Shown: piece after piece, positions 53,536 through 64,000 of the stretch | Position numbering within the stretch: the first letter of the stretch is position 1 | How the letters are laid out: the number at the start of each line of letters is the position of its first letter | Assembly (NCBI RefSeq): GCF_947501905.1 | Contig: NZ_CANMXL010000002.1 | Location: 62,001-126,000, forward strand | Direction of reading: 5' to 3' | DNA length: 64,000 bases | Source: an uncultured Winogradskyella sp. | GTDB taxonomy: Bacteria > Bacteroidota > Bacteroidia > Flavobacteriales > Flavobacteriaceae | Notes under the pieces: generated by a model | Database searches by the model: none | What the model was told of the DNA's origin: nothing | The model's input: the letters and a program-made list of their open reading frames with translations, nothing else | Translations under genes and position numbers: made by a program

Positions 53536-55131
53536 TTACTTTTTCTTCTCAATATCATTTAAAGCCCATTCTAATTCTGGGTCGATATTATTGAGTCTAT
53601 CTTGATACGTTGGCATAATTTCAACATCTGGTTTTATACCATAGCCATCTGGTGATGTTTTAAATTTGCTATCTATATGCATTAAACCAATTCTAGCTTT
53701 AATCTTAGTGTTTGGCAATTCATAAACTTTATAATAACCCGCTACTGTTCCATTGTACGCACCTCCAGTTTCTTCTCCTACAAATGTAGCACGATTACTG
53801 CCTTGAAGTTGCGTTGACAAAATTGAAGATGCTGAAAAAGAATTACCATTAATTAACACATAGATGTTTCCTTTAAAGTTAAGAGGATTAGCCTCTCTTT
53901 CTTTTGCTGCTTTAAACTTAAAATACAATTGACCGTCTTTTTTACTGGATCTTAGCAAATTGTTAGGAATAAGGTATGGAGATGCCAAACCTGCAAAAAA
54001 CTTTGTAACTACTGAAGTAGAATTACTCATTAATGCTTTTAATATTGGAATACGGCTATTGGCTTCGCTTTTATTGATTAACGTAAAGTTTTTATCTGTT
54101 AAATAGGAATAGAACCATCGGATTTCATTTAATCGGCCTCCAAAATTATTTCTAAGGTCAATAACTAAATCTTTTGTCCCCAAAGAATCTAGCTTTGCAA
54201 AAGTTTCTTCATAAAAGTCTTTGTATTTACCACGTCCAAAACCTCTAATTTTTATAAGTGCTGTGGTACTATCTTTACCAACAAAAGAAAGGTTTCTATT
54301 ATACAGTTTTGTTGAATAATTATAGCCATACTTTTTGTAATCTTTAAATCTTTTCTTCCTCTCTAGCTTTTTTGCCTTTTTTTCAGCTTTAGTCAACTTT
54401 ACTGGTTTTATTTGCTTTAAAGAATCTGCTTTTGAAGAATCTGTTTCTGTTTTCTTTTCTACTTTAGGAACACGTTTATACTTTTTTACAAATGTTGAGT
54501 CAGCATTACGAAATTTGAATGTTATACTATCAAAGCGTCCATTGTCTTGTATGTAATAACCTAAAAATCTATAGCCTGCTGCTCTATCATGAAAGGTTGT
54601 GTTATAACCGTCTGAGGCTATAGTTTTCTTATATTTTTTCATTAAGTCCAGAGGATTCTGTCCATTAACTTCTAAGACTTCTGCATTTATTAAAACAGAG
54701 TCTTTTCCCCTGGCATTTCTAATAATTAATTTTTTATCTAAATATTCGAAATCTAAGTTGGAAACTTCAAACTTTTTTTTGAGTCTAGCCTTGCGTTCCT
54801 TTCTAGTAAATTTTGTTGATGGTGGTGATAAAGACATATGTCCTTGACCAACAAACTTAGTGACTTTTGCCAATTCTTTATGAAATGTTCGGCTTGTCAT
54901 TGGGGAAGTAATAGCCGTTTTTAAGCTATCAAATTTAAAATCTAAAGTCTCCTTTGGTGTAAACTGATATAATCGCGGATGTAAGCGTTGTAGTTGTGTG
55001 TATACTTTATCTACATCTTCTCGTAAGTCTTCAACTGGGTGCATTTTGGTAACAGCTTCGTTGTAACTTTCAATACTACCGCAGGATGATAATACAATTG
55101 ATACGCTTAATAGGAGTAAAAATTTCTTCAT
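53536..55131 (-). CDS. S41 family peptidase lipoprotein
   Basis: A 531-residue protein with a lipoprotein signal (IVLSSCGS, Cys17). S41 features: LVIDLRNNFGGRLNEI and VLINGNSFSASSILSTQLQGS, the nucleophile Ser segment, then FVGEETGGAYNG. An insert at about 230-260 is rich in Lys (KKTETDSSKADSLKQIKPVK), probably an exposed linker. The Lys of classical C-terminal processing proteases is not evident, so it is closer to tricorn-type S41 members. Substrate unknown. Confidence 0.9.
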   Translation of the reverse strand: MKKFLLLLSVSIVLSSCGSIESYNEAVTKMHPVEDLREDVDKVYTQLQRLHPRLYQFTPKETLDFKFDSLKTAITSPMTSRTFHKELAKVTKFVGQGHMSLSPPSTKFTRKERKARLKKKFEVSNLDFEYLDKKLIIRNARGKDSVLINAEVLEVNGQNPLDLMKKYKKTIASDGYNTTFHDRAAGYRFLGYYIQDNGRFDSITFKFRNADSTFVKKYKRVPKVEKKTETDSSKADSLKQIKPVKLTKAEKKAKKLERKKRFKDYKKYGYNYSTKLYNRNLSFVGKDSTTALIKIRGFGRGKYKDFYEETFAKLDSLGTKDLVIDLRNNFGGRLNEIRWFYSYLTDKNFTLINKSEANSRIPILKALMSNSTSVVTKFFAGLASPYLIPNNLLRSSKKDGQLYFKFKAAKEREANPLNFKGNIYVLINGNSFSASSILSTQLQGSNRATFVGEETGGAYNGTVAGYYKVYELPNTKIKARIGLMHIDSKFKTSPDGYGIKPDVEIMPTYQDRLNNIDPELEWALNDIEKKK

Positions 55132-55216
55132 TTTATGATTTTAAATTGATGAATTAGAAATAGTGCCTTTTTCATAAAGACGTTGAATCTTTAACAAAGG
55201 TTGCCTGAGGTATAAA

Positions 55217-55843
55217 TTATGATGGAAAACCTAACATATTACCCATACCAACAGTAAACAACCAACAGCCGTAAATGGCATGTTCTATTGAAACCAATAC
55301 CGTAGATTTTGTTTTTCTGAACGTTAAAGCAAATAATATACCTCCGATAAAAGTTAAGAACATAACCAAAGTATTTTTGAAAAAGATATGAGCTAAAGAA
55401 AATAATGCCGCATTAATTATTATAAAAAGTGTCTTGCTCTGAAAAAGAGCTTGATAACGCTCAAAGAAGAAGGTTCGATAAATTAATTCTTGTGGGTAAA
55501 CTGAAAATAGCGAATATACAAATAGTATAAACCCCCATAACATAGGCTTATTTCTAATAACAACATAAAGATTTGAAGCATCTACTAGCCACATGTATAA
55601 CGTTGTAACAATAGCTATAGCAATTAATTTTATGAAGGTTACTTTCCAAAAACGCTTCCAATTCAATCCTTTTGTGACTTCAAATTTTATTCGTTCTACA
55701 CGCAATAACACATACAAAATATATGCAAAGCCCAATACACCAATAATCAATTTTATAATTATCGGATAGTCTAAAACAAAGCTGGTAGGTACTAAAACAA
55801 ATATGATAAAAAGCTCTGCAAGTCTATATTTTACTGTTTGCAT
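55217..55843 (-). CDS. CPBP family intramembrane metalloprotease-like
   Basis: The 208-residue protein has about six membrane helices. The CPBP motif EExxxR appears as QELIYR (residues 118-123), with Gln in place of the first Glu. The second motif is FSLAHIFFKN with its His. Family members act as prenyl-protein or bacteriocin self-immunity proteases; activity with the Gln variant is uncertain. It starts four bases after the Lrp gene stop on the same strand, so the two are co-transcribed. Confidence 0.85.
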   Translation of the reverse strand: MQTVKYRLAELFIIFVLVPTSFVLDYPIIIKLIIGVLGFAYILYVLLRVERIKFEVTKGLNWKRFWKVTFIKLIAIAIVTTLYMWLVDASNLYVVIRNKPMLWGFILFVYSLFSVYPQELIYRTFFFERYQALFQSKTLFIIINAALFSLAHIFFKNTLVMFLTFIGGILFALTFRKTKSTVLVSIEHAIYGCWLFTVGMGNMLGFPS

Positions 55844-55846
55844 TAT

Positions 55847-56305
55847 CTAAATGGTAATTGTTGTGGTGTGTTTTACTTCGTTAATCACAAACATACTATG
55901 TGTACTTCCAATATGATCTATAGTTGTTAATTTTTTAACCATAAATTCTCGAAACTCTTGCATATCCTTTACCAAAACCTTTAGAATATAATCATAATCA
56001 CCACTGATATGGTAGCATTCTAAAACTTCTTGCAGTTTAGCTACTTCGCGTTCAAACTTAACCACATAATCTTTAGAATGTTGCAGTAATTTAATATGAC
56101 AAAATGCAATAAAACTTTTATCTACACTTTCTTTATCTACTAAAGCCACATAATTACTTATAATACCTTGATTCTCTAGTTTTTTAATGCGTTCGTACAC
56201 TGCAGTGACCGAAAGACCCAAAACATTTGACAGTGCTTTAGTGGTTTGCTTACAATCTTTTTGTAATAATCTTAATAATGTTTTATCTGTTTGATCTAAA
56301 ACCAT
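55847..56305 (-). CDS. Lrp/AsnC family transcriptional regulator
   Basis: The 152-residue regulator has an N-terminal helix-turn-helix (LDQTDKTLLRLLQKDC, KALSNVLGLSVTAVYERIKKLENQGII) and a C-terminal RAM/ligand-sensing domain (VLECYHISGDYDYILKVLVKDMQEFREF). It is divergent from the methionine gamma-lyase-like gene, which is a likely target, with an amino acid as effector. The CPBP gene follows by 3 bases. Confidence 0.93.
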   Translation of the reverse strand: MVLDQTDKTLLRLLQKDCKQTTKALSNVLGLSVTAVYERIKKLENQGIISNYVALVDKESVDKSFIAFCHIKLLQHSKDYVVKFEREVAKLQEVLECYHISGDYDYILKVLVKDMQEFREFMVKKLTTIDHIGSTHSMFVINEVKHTTTITI

Positions 56306-56465
56306 AACTGTAAATTTTTCGCTTTCAATATGATATTCTTTTATAAAATTAGAAAAATAATCACATATACTTACTATTAAGTGTTTTATTTTCTATTATA
56401 ACTTAAAATGATTGACTTTAATTCTAAATAGCATCATTTTTGAAAATAATTTATAACTCAGAATT

Positions 56466-57680
56466 ATGGCATTCAAACCAGCAAATAACATTCAAGATTT
56501 ACAATATTTCGGAGAATTTGGAGGTGTTAATCCTTCAATCTCAGATTCATCTACCTATACGTTTTTATCCGCAAAAACAATGTTTGATACGTTTGAAGGT
56601 AATGCCGATGGTTGTTATTTATATTCTCGTCATTCCTCACCATCAAATCTATATTTAGGTGAAGCTTTGGCCGCCATGGAAGGCACAGAAACAGCAACAG
56701 TAACTGCCTCAGGAATGGGTGCTATTACACCTGTTCTTCTTCAGCTTTGCGGCGCAGGTGAGCATGTTGTTAGTAGTCGAACTATTTATGGAGGTACTTA
56801 TGCATTTTTAAAGAATTTTGCACCTCGTTTTGGTATTGATACGTCCTTTGTAGATATCACGAAGTTAGATATTGTAGAAGCTGCAATTACTTCTAAAACA
56901 AAAGTTTTGTATTGCGAATCTGTGAGTAATCCACTATTAGAAGTGGCAGATATCAGAGGTTTAGCACAATTGGCAAAAAAGCATAATTTAAAACTTGTGG
57001 TAGACAACACGTTTTCACCATTATCAATATCACCAAAAAAGTTAGGAGCCGATATCGTTATCCATAGTTTAACAAAGTTCATTAATGGCTCAAGTGATAC
57101 GGTTGGCGGTGTCGCTTGTTGTACTCAAGAGTTTATAGACCAACTACGTAATGTTAATGATGGTGCAGCTATGCTATTGGGTTCTACTATGGATAGTTTA
57201 AGATCTGCTTCCGTTTTAAAGAACTTAAGAACACTACACATAAGAATGCAGCAGCATAGCAAGAATGCGAGTTATCTCGCTAAAAATTTTGAAAAACTAG
57301 GCATAAAAACTGTATATCCAGGATTAGAGTCTCATCCTTCGCATTACCTATTTAAGTCAATGATGAATCAAGAATACGGTTTTGGAGGCATGCTAACTAT
57401 AGATGTTGGTTCTCTTAATAAAGCCAATGCATTTATGGAATTAATGCAAGAACGTAATCTAGGTTACTTAGCTGTAAGTTTAGGCTTTTACAAAACATTA
57501 TTTTCTGCACCTGGAAGCTCTACATCTTCTGAAATTCCTGAACATGAACAAGAAGAAATGGGCTTAAGTGATGGTCTAATAAGATTCTCTATTGGGTTAG
57601 ATGCAGATATAGAACGTACCTTTGGAATAATGCACGAATGTATGGCCGAATTAGAAATTTTAGAAACAGAAATGGTTTAA
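56466..57680 (+). CDS. Cys/Met metabolism PLP enzyme, probable methionine gamma-lyase
   Basis: The 404-residue type I PLP enzyme has YSRHSSPSNLYLGEALAAMEG, TASGMGAITPVLLQL, and the PLP lysine Lys204 in SLTKFINGSSDTVGG. Order and length match the cystathionine gamma-synthase/methionine gamma-lyase family. Members cleave methionine, cystathionine or O-acyl-homoserines, so the exact reaction is not fixed. The divergent Lrp regulator suggests amino-acid control and favours a catabolic lyase. Confidence 0.88.
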   Translation: MAFKPANNIQDLQYFGEFGGVNPSISDSSTYTFLSAKTMFDTFEGNADGCYLYSRHSSPSNLYLGEALAAMEGTETATVTASGMGAITPVLLQLCGAGEHVVSSRTIYGGTYAFLKNFAPRFGIDTSFVDITKLDIVEAAITSKTKVLYCESVSNPLLEVADIRGLAQLAKKHNLKLVVDNTFSPLSISPKKLGADIVIHSLTKFINGSSDTVGGVACCTQEFIDQLRNVNDGAAMLLGSTMDSLRSASVLKNLRTLHIRMQQHSKNASYLAKNFEKLGIKTVYPGLESHPSHYLFKSMMNQEYGFGGMLTIDVGSLNKANAFMELMQERNLGYLAVSLGFYKTLFSAPGSSTSSEIPEHEQEEMGLSDGLIRFSIGLDADIERTFGIMHECMAELEILETEMV

Positions 57681-57683
57681 AAT

Positions 57684-58706
57684 CTATTTGCCTTTAGCAC
57701 GTTGATATATAGAGTTCATCGTTGCCCAAAACCCATCAAACTCGGGAGTAAATGGCTTCATACCTAATCGACTATCTGTTTTATATAACTTCAGATTAAA
57801 AACAGGTTTATATCCATCTTTAGTTTTAATTAAAGGATACCTCAAATCTTTGTAGATATAGTCATTCTCTTCAAGATTTTCAATACTATAGTAGTTGTTA
57901 CTAAACCACGCTAAATGCTCTAAATCTTCATAATCCTCTGGTTTTAGTACTCTAGTTTTCTGAAGTATATTCCATTCTGAAAAAATATTAGTCGAATCAA
58001 ATAATGAATAATAAGCAACTTGATAACTGTCTTCGGTTTCAGCAATTCCATACCAAAGTACATTGTTGAAAATTGAAGGTTGAGTACTAAAACGTTGATG
58101 AGAAATTCCTTTCTCAATCAATGACGATTCGAATACACTATCAATGTACAGTTTATTAACAATAGTTAATATCATATATATAGAACTAATACCAACACCT
58201 AGTTTCCACCAATACTTTCTTTTTTTATTTTGTCTATTGTAAAACATCATTACTATCATACATGTTAAAAAAGGAATGGTATAAAATAAATCTGCTACAG
58301 CTATATTATTAAACGCTACACGATAATCGGAAAATGGTGCAAAGAGTTGTGTGCCATAAGGCGTAAAACAATCTAAAATTGGATGTGTCAATAAAGACCA
58401 AAAGAATAGTTTTTGCCAATCTTTTAGAGTTGTTGACTCTTCTCTTTTTCCTCTATCATAAAGTTTATAGACCAACCAGCCAAAAACAAAAGTGCCGATA
58501 ATCGCAAATAAAATAGAATGCATGAACCCACGATGAAACAACATGGCGTCTATTTCATTTTTATAAAATAGATTTCCTATGATGACATCTAAATCTGGTA
58601 TTGTACCACCAATAGCACCGAACAAAAGTGCCTTGTTACCAATTTTTTTTCCTAATACTGCTTCTCCGCAAGCAGCACCTAATACAATCTGAGTGAGTGA
58701 ATCCAT
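57684..58706 (-). CDS. YdjM-like membrane-bound metal-dependent hydrolase
   Basis: A 340-residue membrane protein of the YdjM/LexA-binding metal-dependent hydrolase family. MDSLTQIVLGAACGEAVLG, FGAIGGTIPDLDVIIG, MLFHRGFMHSILFA and LLTHPILDCFTPYGTQLF carry the conserved His and Asp residues. The hydrolysed substrate is unknown; some members are linked to lipid or lipopolysaccharide metabolism. The start is ATG 58706; a TTG at 58730 is a less likely start. It converges with the PLP enzyme gene (3-base gap). Confidence 0.9.
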   Translation of the reverse strand: MDSLTQIVLGAACGEAVLGKKIGNKALLFGAIGGTIPDLDVIIGNLFYKNEIDAMLFHRGFMHSILFAIIGTFVFGWLVYKLYDRGKREESTTLKDWQKLFFWSLLTHPILDCFTPYGTQLFAPFSDYRVAFNNIAVADLFYTIPFLTCMIVMMFYNRQNKKRKYWWKLGVGISSIYMILTIVNKLYIDSVFESSLIEKGISHQRFSTQPSIFNNVLWYGIAETEDSYQVAYYSLFDSTNIFSEWNILQKTRVLKPEDYEDLEHLAWFSNNYYSIENLEENDYIYKDLRYPLIKTKDGYKPVFNLKLYKTDSRLGMKPFTPEFDGFWATMNSIYQRAKGK

Positions 58707-58790
58707 AAATACAATTACAAAAGTAAGCAACTAAATGCATTTGCAAATGGCTTTACAAAATCGTAACATTACGTCACTAAACTAATAACA

Positions 58791-60260
58791 ATGCAAGACG
58801 ATAACAACATTGACAACTTTAAAGCAAATGATCAAAACATCGTAACCAATAAAGAATTAAACTTTATAGAAGCTTTGATTCCTGTGGTTATTTTAATGGG
58901 ACTTCTTGCATATAATATCTTTTTTGTTGAAAGTCAAGAATGGTTTGGAGCATATACAAATCAAATTATATTACTTATAGGTGGTGGTGTTGCTGCTATA
59001 GTTGGCTTTTTTAATAAAGTGACTATAAACACCATGATTATGGAGGTTTGGGAAAACCTAAGAAGCGTTTTTATTCCAATAATGATTTTATTCTTAGTTG
59101 GTGCTCTAGCTGGAACTTGGTTAGTAAGTGGAGTAATTCCTGCAATGGTGTATTATGGACTACAGGTATTAAGTCCAGAAATATTTTTACCAGCATCAGT
59201 AATAATCGCTGCGGTTATCTCAATAGCTACAGGTAGTTCTTGGACGACTTCTGCAACTGTTGGTATTGCCTTAGTGGGTATAGGCACTGCATTAGGTATA
59301 AACCCTGGTATGATTGCCGGTGCTGTAATTTCTGGTGCATATTTCGGAGATAAAATGTCACCTTTAAGTGACACAACAAACCTAGCACCTGCAATGGCAG
59401 GTACAGACTTATTTACCCATATTAAATATATGGCATACACAACAGTACCAACAATATTAGTAACATTAATTGTTTTTAGTATCATTAGTATGTCTATAGA
59501 ACCAACAGGAAATGCAGATATTAGTAATCTTCTAGCGTCAATTGACAAAACATTTAATATTACACCATGGTTATTCTTAGTACCAGTGACAGTTATAGTT
59601 TTAATCTTGTTAAAGACGAAACCATTGATAGCACTGACAGCTGGTGTAATCTTGGCAGCCATTTTTGCCTTTATATTTCAACCAGAAGTATTAAGTAAAT
59701 TATCAGATTCAAACTTTTCAGCAATTGTAAATTCTATCTTTACTGATACAAATATCACTACAGATAATAAAGCTTTAAATGAGCTATTTAGTTCAGGCGG
59801 AATGAAAGGTATGCTTTGGACAATTTTTCTAATCGTATGCGCTATGGTATTTGGTGGCATTATGGATGGAATTGGTGCTTTAGCACGAATAACAAAAGCA
59901 TTATTATCTATTGCATCTAGTATTTTCGGATTATTCGCCAGTACCGTGATTAGTTGCTTAGGGTTAAATGCCATAGCATCAGATCAATACTTGGCTATTG
60001 TTATTCCTGGAAAAATGTTTAAAAAAGCTTACGAAGACAAAGGCTTAGCGCCACAGAATTTAAGTCGTACTCTTGAGGATTCTGGTACAGTAACATCAGT
60101 ATTAATACCATGGAACACTTGTGGTGCGTATCAAAGCGGTGTGCTTGGTGTTGGAGTTGCAGAATATTTTTTCTATGCAGTATTTAACTGGCTAAGCCCG
60201 TTTACTACACTCTTATTTGCAGCCTTTAGAATAAAAATCAAAATGCTGAAGGATAAGTAA
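58791..60260 (+). CDS. nhaC: Na+/H+ antiporter NhaC family
   Basis: A 489-residue transporter with about twelve helices. Family segments include VISIATGSSWTTSATVGIAL, ISGAYFGDKMSPLSDTTNLA (a conserved NhaC block), VFGGIMDGIG, and LEDSGTVTSVLIPWNTCGAYQ. NhaC exchanges sodium for protons; some family members carry other exchangers such as malate/lactate. The N-terminus (about 25 residues) is acidic and probably cytoplasmic. It is divergent from the YdjM-like gene. Confidence 0.9.
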   Translation: MQDDNNIDNFKANDQNIVTNKELNFIEALIPVVILMGLLAYNIFFVESQEWFGAYTNQIILLIGGGVAAIVGFFNKVTINTMIMEVWENLRSVFIPIMILFLVGALAGTWLVSGVIPAMVYYGLQVLSPEIFLPASVIIAAVISIATGSSWTTSATVGIALVGIGTALGINPGMIAGAVISGAYFGDKMSPLSDTTNLAPAMAGTDLFTHIKYMAYTTVPTILVTLIVFSIISMSIEPTGNADISNLLASIDKTFNITPWLFLVPVTVIVLILLKTKPLIALTAGVILAAIFAFIFQPEVLSKLSDSNFSAIVNSIFTDTNITTDNKALNELFSSGGMKGMLWTIFLIVCAMVFGGIMDGIGALARITKALLSIASSIFGLFASTVISCLGLNAIASDQYLAIVIPGKMFKKAYEDKGLAPQNLSRTLEDSGTVTSVLIPWNTCGAYQSGVLGVGVAEYFFYAVFNWLSPFTTLLFAAFRIKIKMLKDK

Positions 60261-60263
60261 TGA

Positions 60264-60734
60264 TTATTTCAGCATGTTAGCGATTTCAACGAATTGCTTT
60301 TCTGAGGCATAATCTAAAGCTGTTTTCCCTGATTGGTCTTTTAGAGATTTATCTGCACCATTAGACAGCAAATAATCAACCATTTCTTTTTGCTTATACA
60401 TCGTCGCAAAAATTAATGGTGTTGTATCCATTTTATTGGTAGCATTAATATTAGCACCATGACTTATCAATGTTTCGGCCAAAGTAACATTCCCCTTAAA
60501 GCTTACGCCTAATAAAGCTGTATTTCCCGAAGCATCTTGAGCATCAATTTCTGCATTATTTTTTAATAGTATATCTGCTGCTGTTTTATTATCAAAATAG
60601 GTTGCAAATATTAATGGCGTAAAACCTCTTGCATCTTTTGCATTAACAACTTCAGGGTTGTTTTCTATTTGTAATTCTAACCTGTCGTTTAAACCCTTTC
60701 GTATTGTATCAAAAAACAATTCAGTTGCGTTCAT
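60264..60734 (-). CDS. Ankyrin repeat protein
   Basis: The 156-residue protein has four ankyrin repeats, each with the helix-turn-helix and G/D-rich turn: DARGFTPLIFATYFDNKTAAD, DASGNTALLGVSFKGN, NKMDTTPLIFATMYKQKE, and QSGKTALDYASEKQF. It has no signal peptide. It lies 74 bases after katG on the same strand, but a terminator lies between them. The pairing with katG resembles the ankB-catalase arrangement of Pseudomonas, where an ankyrin protein is needed for full catalase activity. Confidence 0.88.
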   Translation of the reverse strand: MNATELFFDTIRKGLNDRLELQIENNPEVVNAKDARGFTPLIFATYFDNKTAADILLKNNAEIDAQDASGNTALLGVSFKGNVTLAETLISHGANINATNKMDTTPLIFATMYKQKEMVDYLLSNGADKSLKDQSGKTALDYASEKQFVEIANMLK

Positions 60735-60751
60735 TCTTAATTTGTTTTAAT

Positions 60752-60783
60752 AAAAAAGGAATGCACTACAAGAATACATTCCT
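60752..60783 (-). terminator. Terminator after katG
   Basis: AGGAATG (60757-60763) pairs with CATTCCT (60777-60783), and the minus strand ends in a T run (complement of 60752-60757). It lies 26 bases beyond the katG stop. Confidence 0.7.
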
Positions 60784-60808
60784 CTTTCTTTTAATCTATT
60801 TAAAATTA

Positions 60809-63043
<2,235 letters not shown>

Positions 63044-63162
63044 TTATGAAATAAAACATGGTTTTATTCATTGAAGCATTCTATATTTTTATTTTTTAAT
63101 AGGCAGTATCTATAGTAAGTTCATTAAGTATTACTTTATGCAATAATTAACGCATTAAATGT

Positions 63163-63187
63163 GTAACATTCGTTACAATTTTGTAAC
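63163..63187. promoter_or_regulatory. Overlapping GTAAC inverted repeats
   Basis: GTTACAATTTTGTAAC (63172-63187) is a palindrome with 7-bp arms. A second pair, GTAAC (63163-63167) and GTTAC (63172-63176), overlaps it. They lie between katG and the divergent DUF2007 gene, 34 bases upstream of the latter, and could bind a redox regulator. The regulator is not identified. Confidence 0.45.
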
Positions 63188-63220
63188 TTATAGGTACATT
63201 AATTTTTAAATATATCTGTT

Positions 63221-63457
63221 ATGAGTGATACTGAATATACCAAAGTCTACGGTGGCAATATATTTTTAGTTACCAGAGTCAAAGTTGAATTAGAAGCTAT
63301 CGGCATTGTACCAATAATTAAAGATGAGAGTGAATCTTTTAGATTAAATGGCTACCCTATTATTAATGATGGATTTCAAGAAGTTTATGTCAATAACGAA
63401 GAGCTTGAAAAAGCTATGGAAGTTGTAAATCGTGTAAAGTCAGAGATGGAGGCTTAA
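63221..63457 (+). CDS. DUF2007 family protein
   Basis: A 78-residue soluble protein with the DUF2007 pattern: TKVYGGNIFLVTRVKVELEAIGIVPIIKDES, then FQEVYVNNEELEKAMEVV. The fold is ferredoxin-like and is related to signal-transducing PII-like proteins, but the role is unknown. It is divergent from katG, with inverted repeats in the shared upstream region. Confidence 0.88.
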   Translation: MSDTEYTKVYGGNIFLVTRVKVELEAIGIVPIIKDESESFRLNGYPIINDGFQEVYVNNEELEKAMEVVNRVKSEMEA

Positions 63458-63472
63458 TACATTAGTATAGAA

Positions 63473-63967
63473 CTAATGTTGTTCTTTGCAGATATATTTA
63501 TCAATCATGTATTGAGTTATTTTCTTTAACGTTTCTCCTGTTTCTGGATGTAGTCCTAAATCTGTAAAATATTCGAGTTCTCCATTTTTATTTTTTTCAT
63601 ACCATACTTTTACACTACCATCTTCATTAAAAAACTCATAAGCACAGGTAGGATTAATCTTTTTGAAAAATTCTATACGCTCTTCTTTGTAAACTTTAAG
63701 TTGATTTACATTATACTTCTCTAAATCAAACTTTACTTCTACATAATGATCTTCTTGCCAAACCATCCAACGCTGTCTCGTTATTGAATTATACATAATT
63801 AATCCAATAATAATTATTGACATAATACTTATTACAATTTTATTTTTTTTAATCAGAATTTTAATCTTTTTGAATATAGATTTTTCTTCTTCCTCTACTA
63901 AACTTTCTGTAAATTCTTGATAATTATTAAATCCTAAATATTTACAAAGCCCGTTGATAATTGACAT
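63473..63967 (-). CDS. Membrane protein of unknown function, probably 5'-truncated
   Basis: At least 164 residues with one membrane helix (about residues 44-62, IVISIMSIIIIGLIMYNS). An N-terminal helical region begins INGLCKYLGFNNYQEF, and a C-terminal domain ends KKITQYMIDKYICKEQH. The first ATG in the window is at 63967, but the frame stays open for the 11 codons to the edge with no stop, so the true start may lie outside. No family recognised. It converges with DUF2007. Confidence 0.55.
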   Translation of the reverse strand: MSIINGLCKYLGFNNYQEFTESLVEEEEKSIFKKIKILIKKNKIVISIMSIIIIGLIMYNSITRQRWMVWQEDHYVEVKFDLEKYNVNQLKVYKEERIEFFKKINPTCAYEFFNEDGSVKVWYEKNKNGELEYFTDLGLHPETGETLKKITQYMIDKYICKEQH

Positions 63968-64000
63968 CTGTTTAATGCTTATATCTTCTTGAGTATCTAA

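Overview
The window is a chromosomal stretch from a member of the Bacteroidota, most likely a marine Flavobacteriaceae. The base composition is AT-rich, genes are short and tightly packed, and Shine-Dalgarno sites are not obvious. Several genes carry the Bacteroidota -7 promoter element (TAnnTTTG), and many products are flavobacterial DUF families or lipoproteins. I see no rRNA, tRNA, CRISPR array, insertion sequence or prophage. The content is core and metabolic, with a few accessory-looking genes.

0-9.5 kb: a menaquinone region on the minus strand holds menI, menF (isochorismate synthase) and menD, then DUF2853 and a CvfB-like S1 protein, then menB, menA and a DUF2490 porin-like protein. 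menC and menE are not in the window. 9.5-17.5 kb: secreted hydrolases, a TetR gene with two matching operators next to an NTF2-like gene and a lipoprotein alpha/beta hydrolase, an AraC-GyrI regulator, an ECF sigma factor coupled to a YciI protein, and a nitronate monooxygenase-like gene with an 18-bp palindrome. 17.5-26 kb: an rRNA methyltransferase, dnaK, serine deaminase, panB, a cupin and an RluA-type pseudouridine synthase.

26-31 kb: a tight minus-strand operon encodes a DUF2891 lipoprotein, an Nramp-fold transporter that lacks the metal-binding residues, and the three subunits of prokaryotic 5-oxoprolinase (PxpA, PxpB, PxpC). It reads as an import and breakdown route for 5-oxoproline. 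31-48 kb: a TPR membrane protein, a ComM-like ATPase, two alpha/beta hydrolases, adenine deaminase, tilS, pabB, a DEAD-box helicase, a TonB-like lipoprotein beside a minimal ExbB-like protein, and a LytS/LytTR two-component pair. 47-64 kb: secreted and membrane proteins, an acyltransferase, lpdA, an S41 protease, an Lrp regulator divergent from a methionine gamma-lyase-type enzyme, an NhaC antiporter, and katG with a small ankyrin protein.

Three signals stand out. First, short palindromic repeats of several types are scattered through 23-47 kb. They lie between genes and also in frame inside tilS, pabB, adenine deaminase and the LytTR regulator, where they add about 8-12 residues. Second, the Nramp-like carrier in the 5-oxoprolinase operon has lost its metal site. 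Third, a nearly identical 18-bp palindrome lies in the promoters of two genes 15 kb apart, suggesting an unrecognised regulon.
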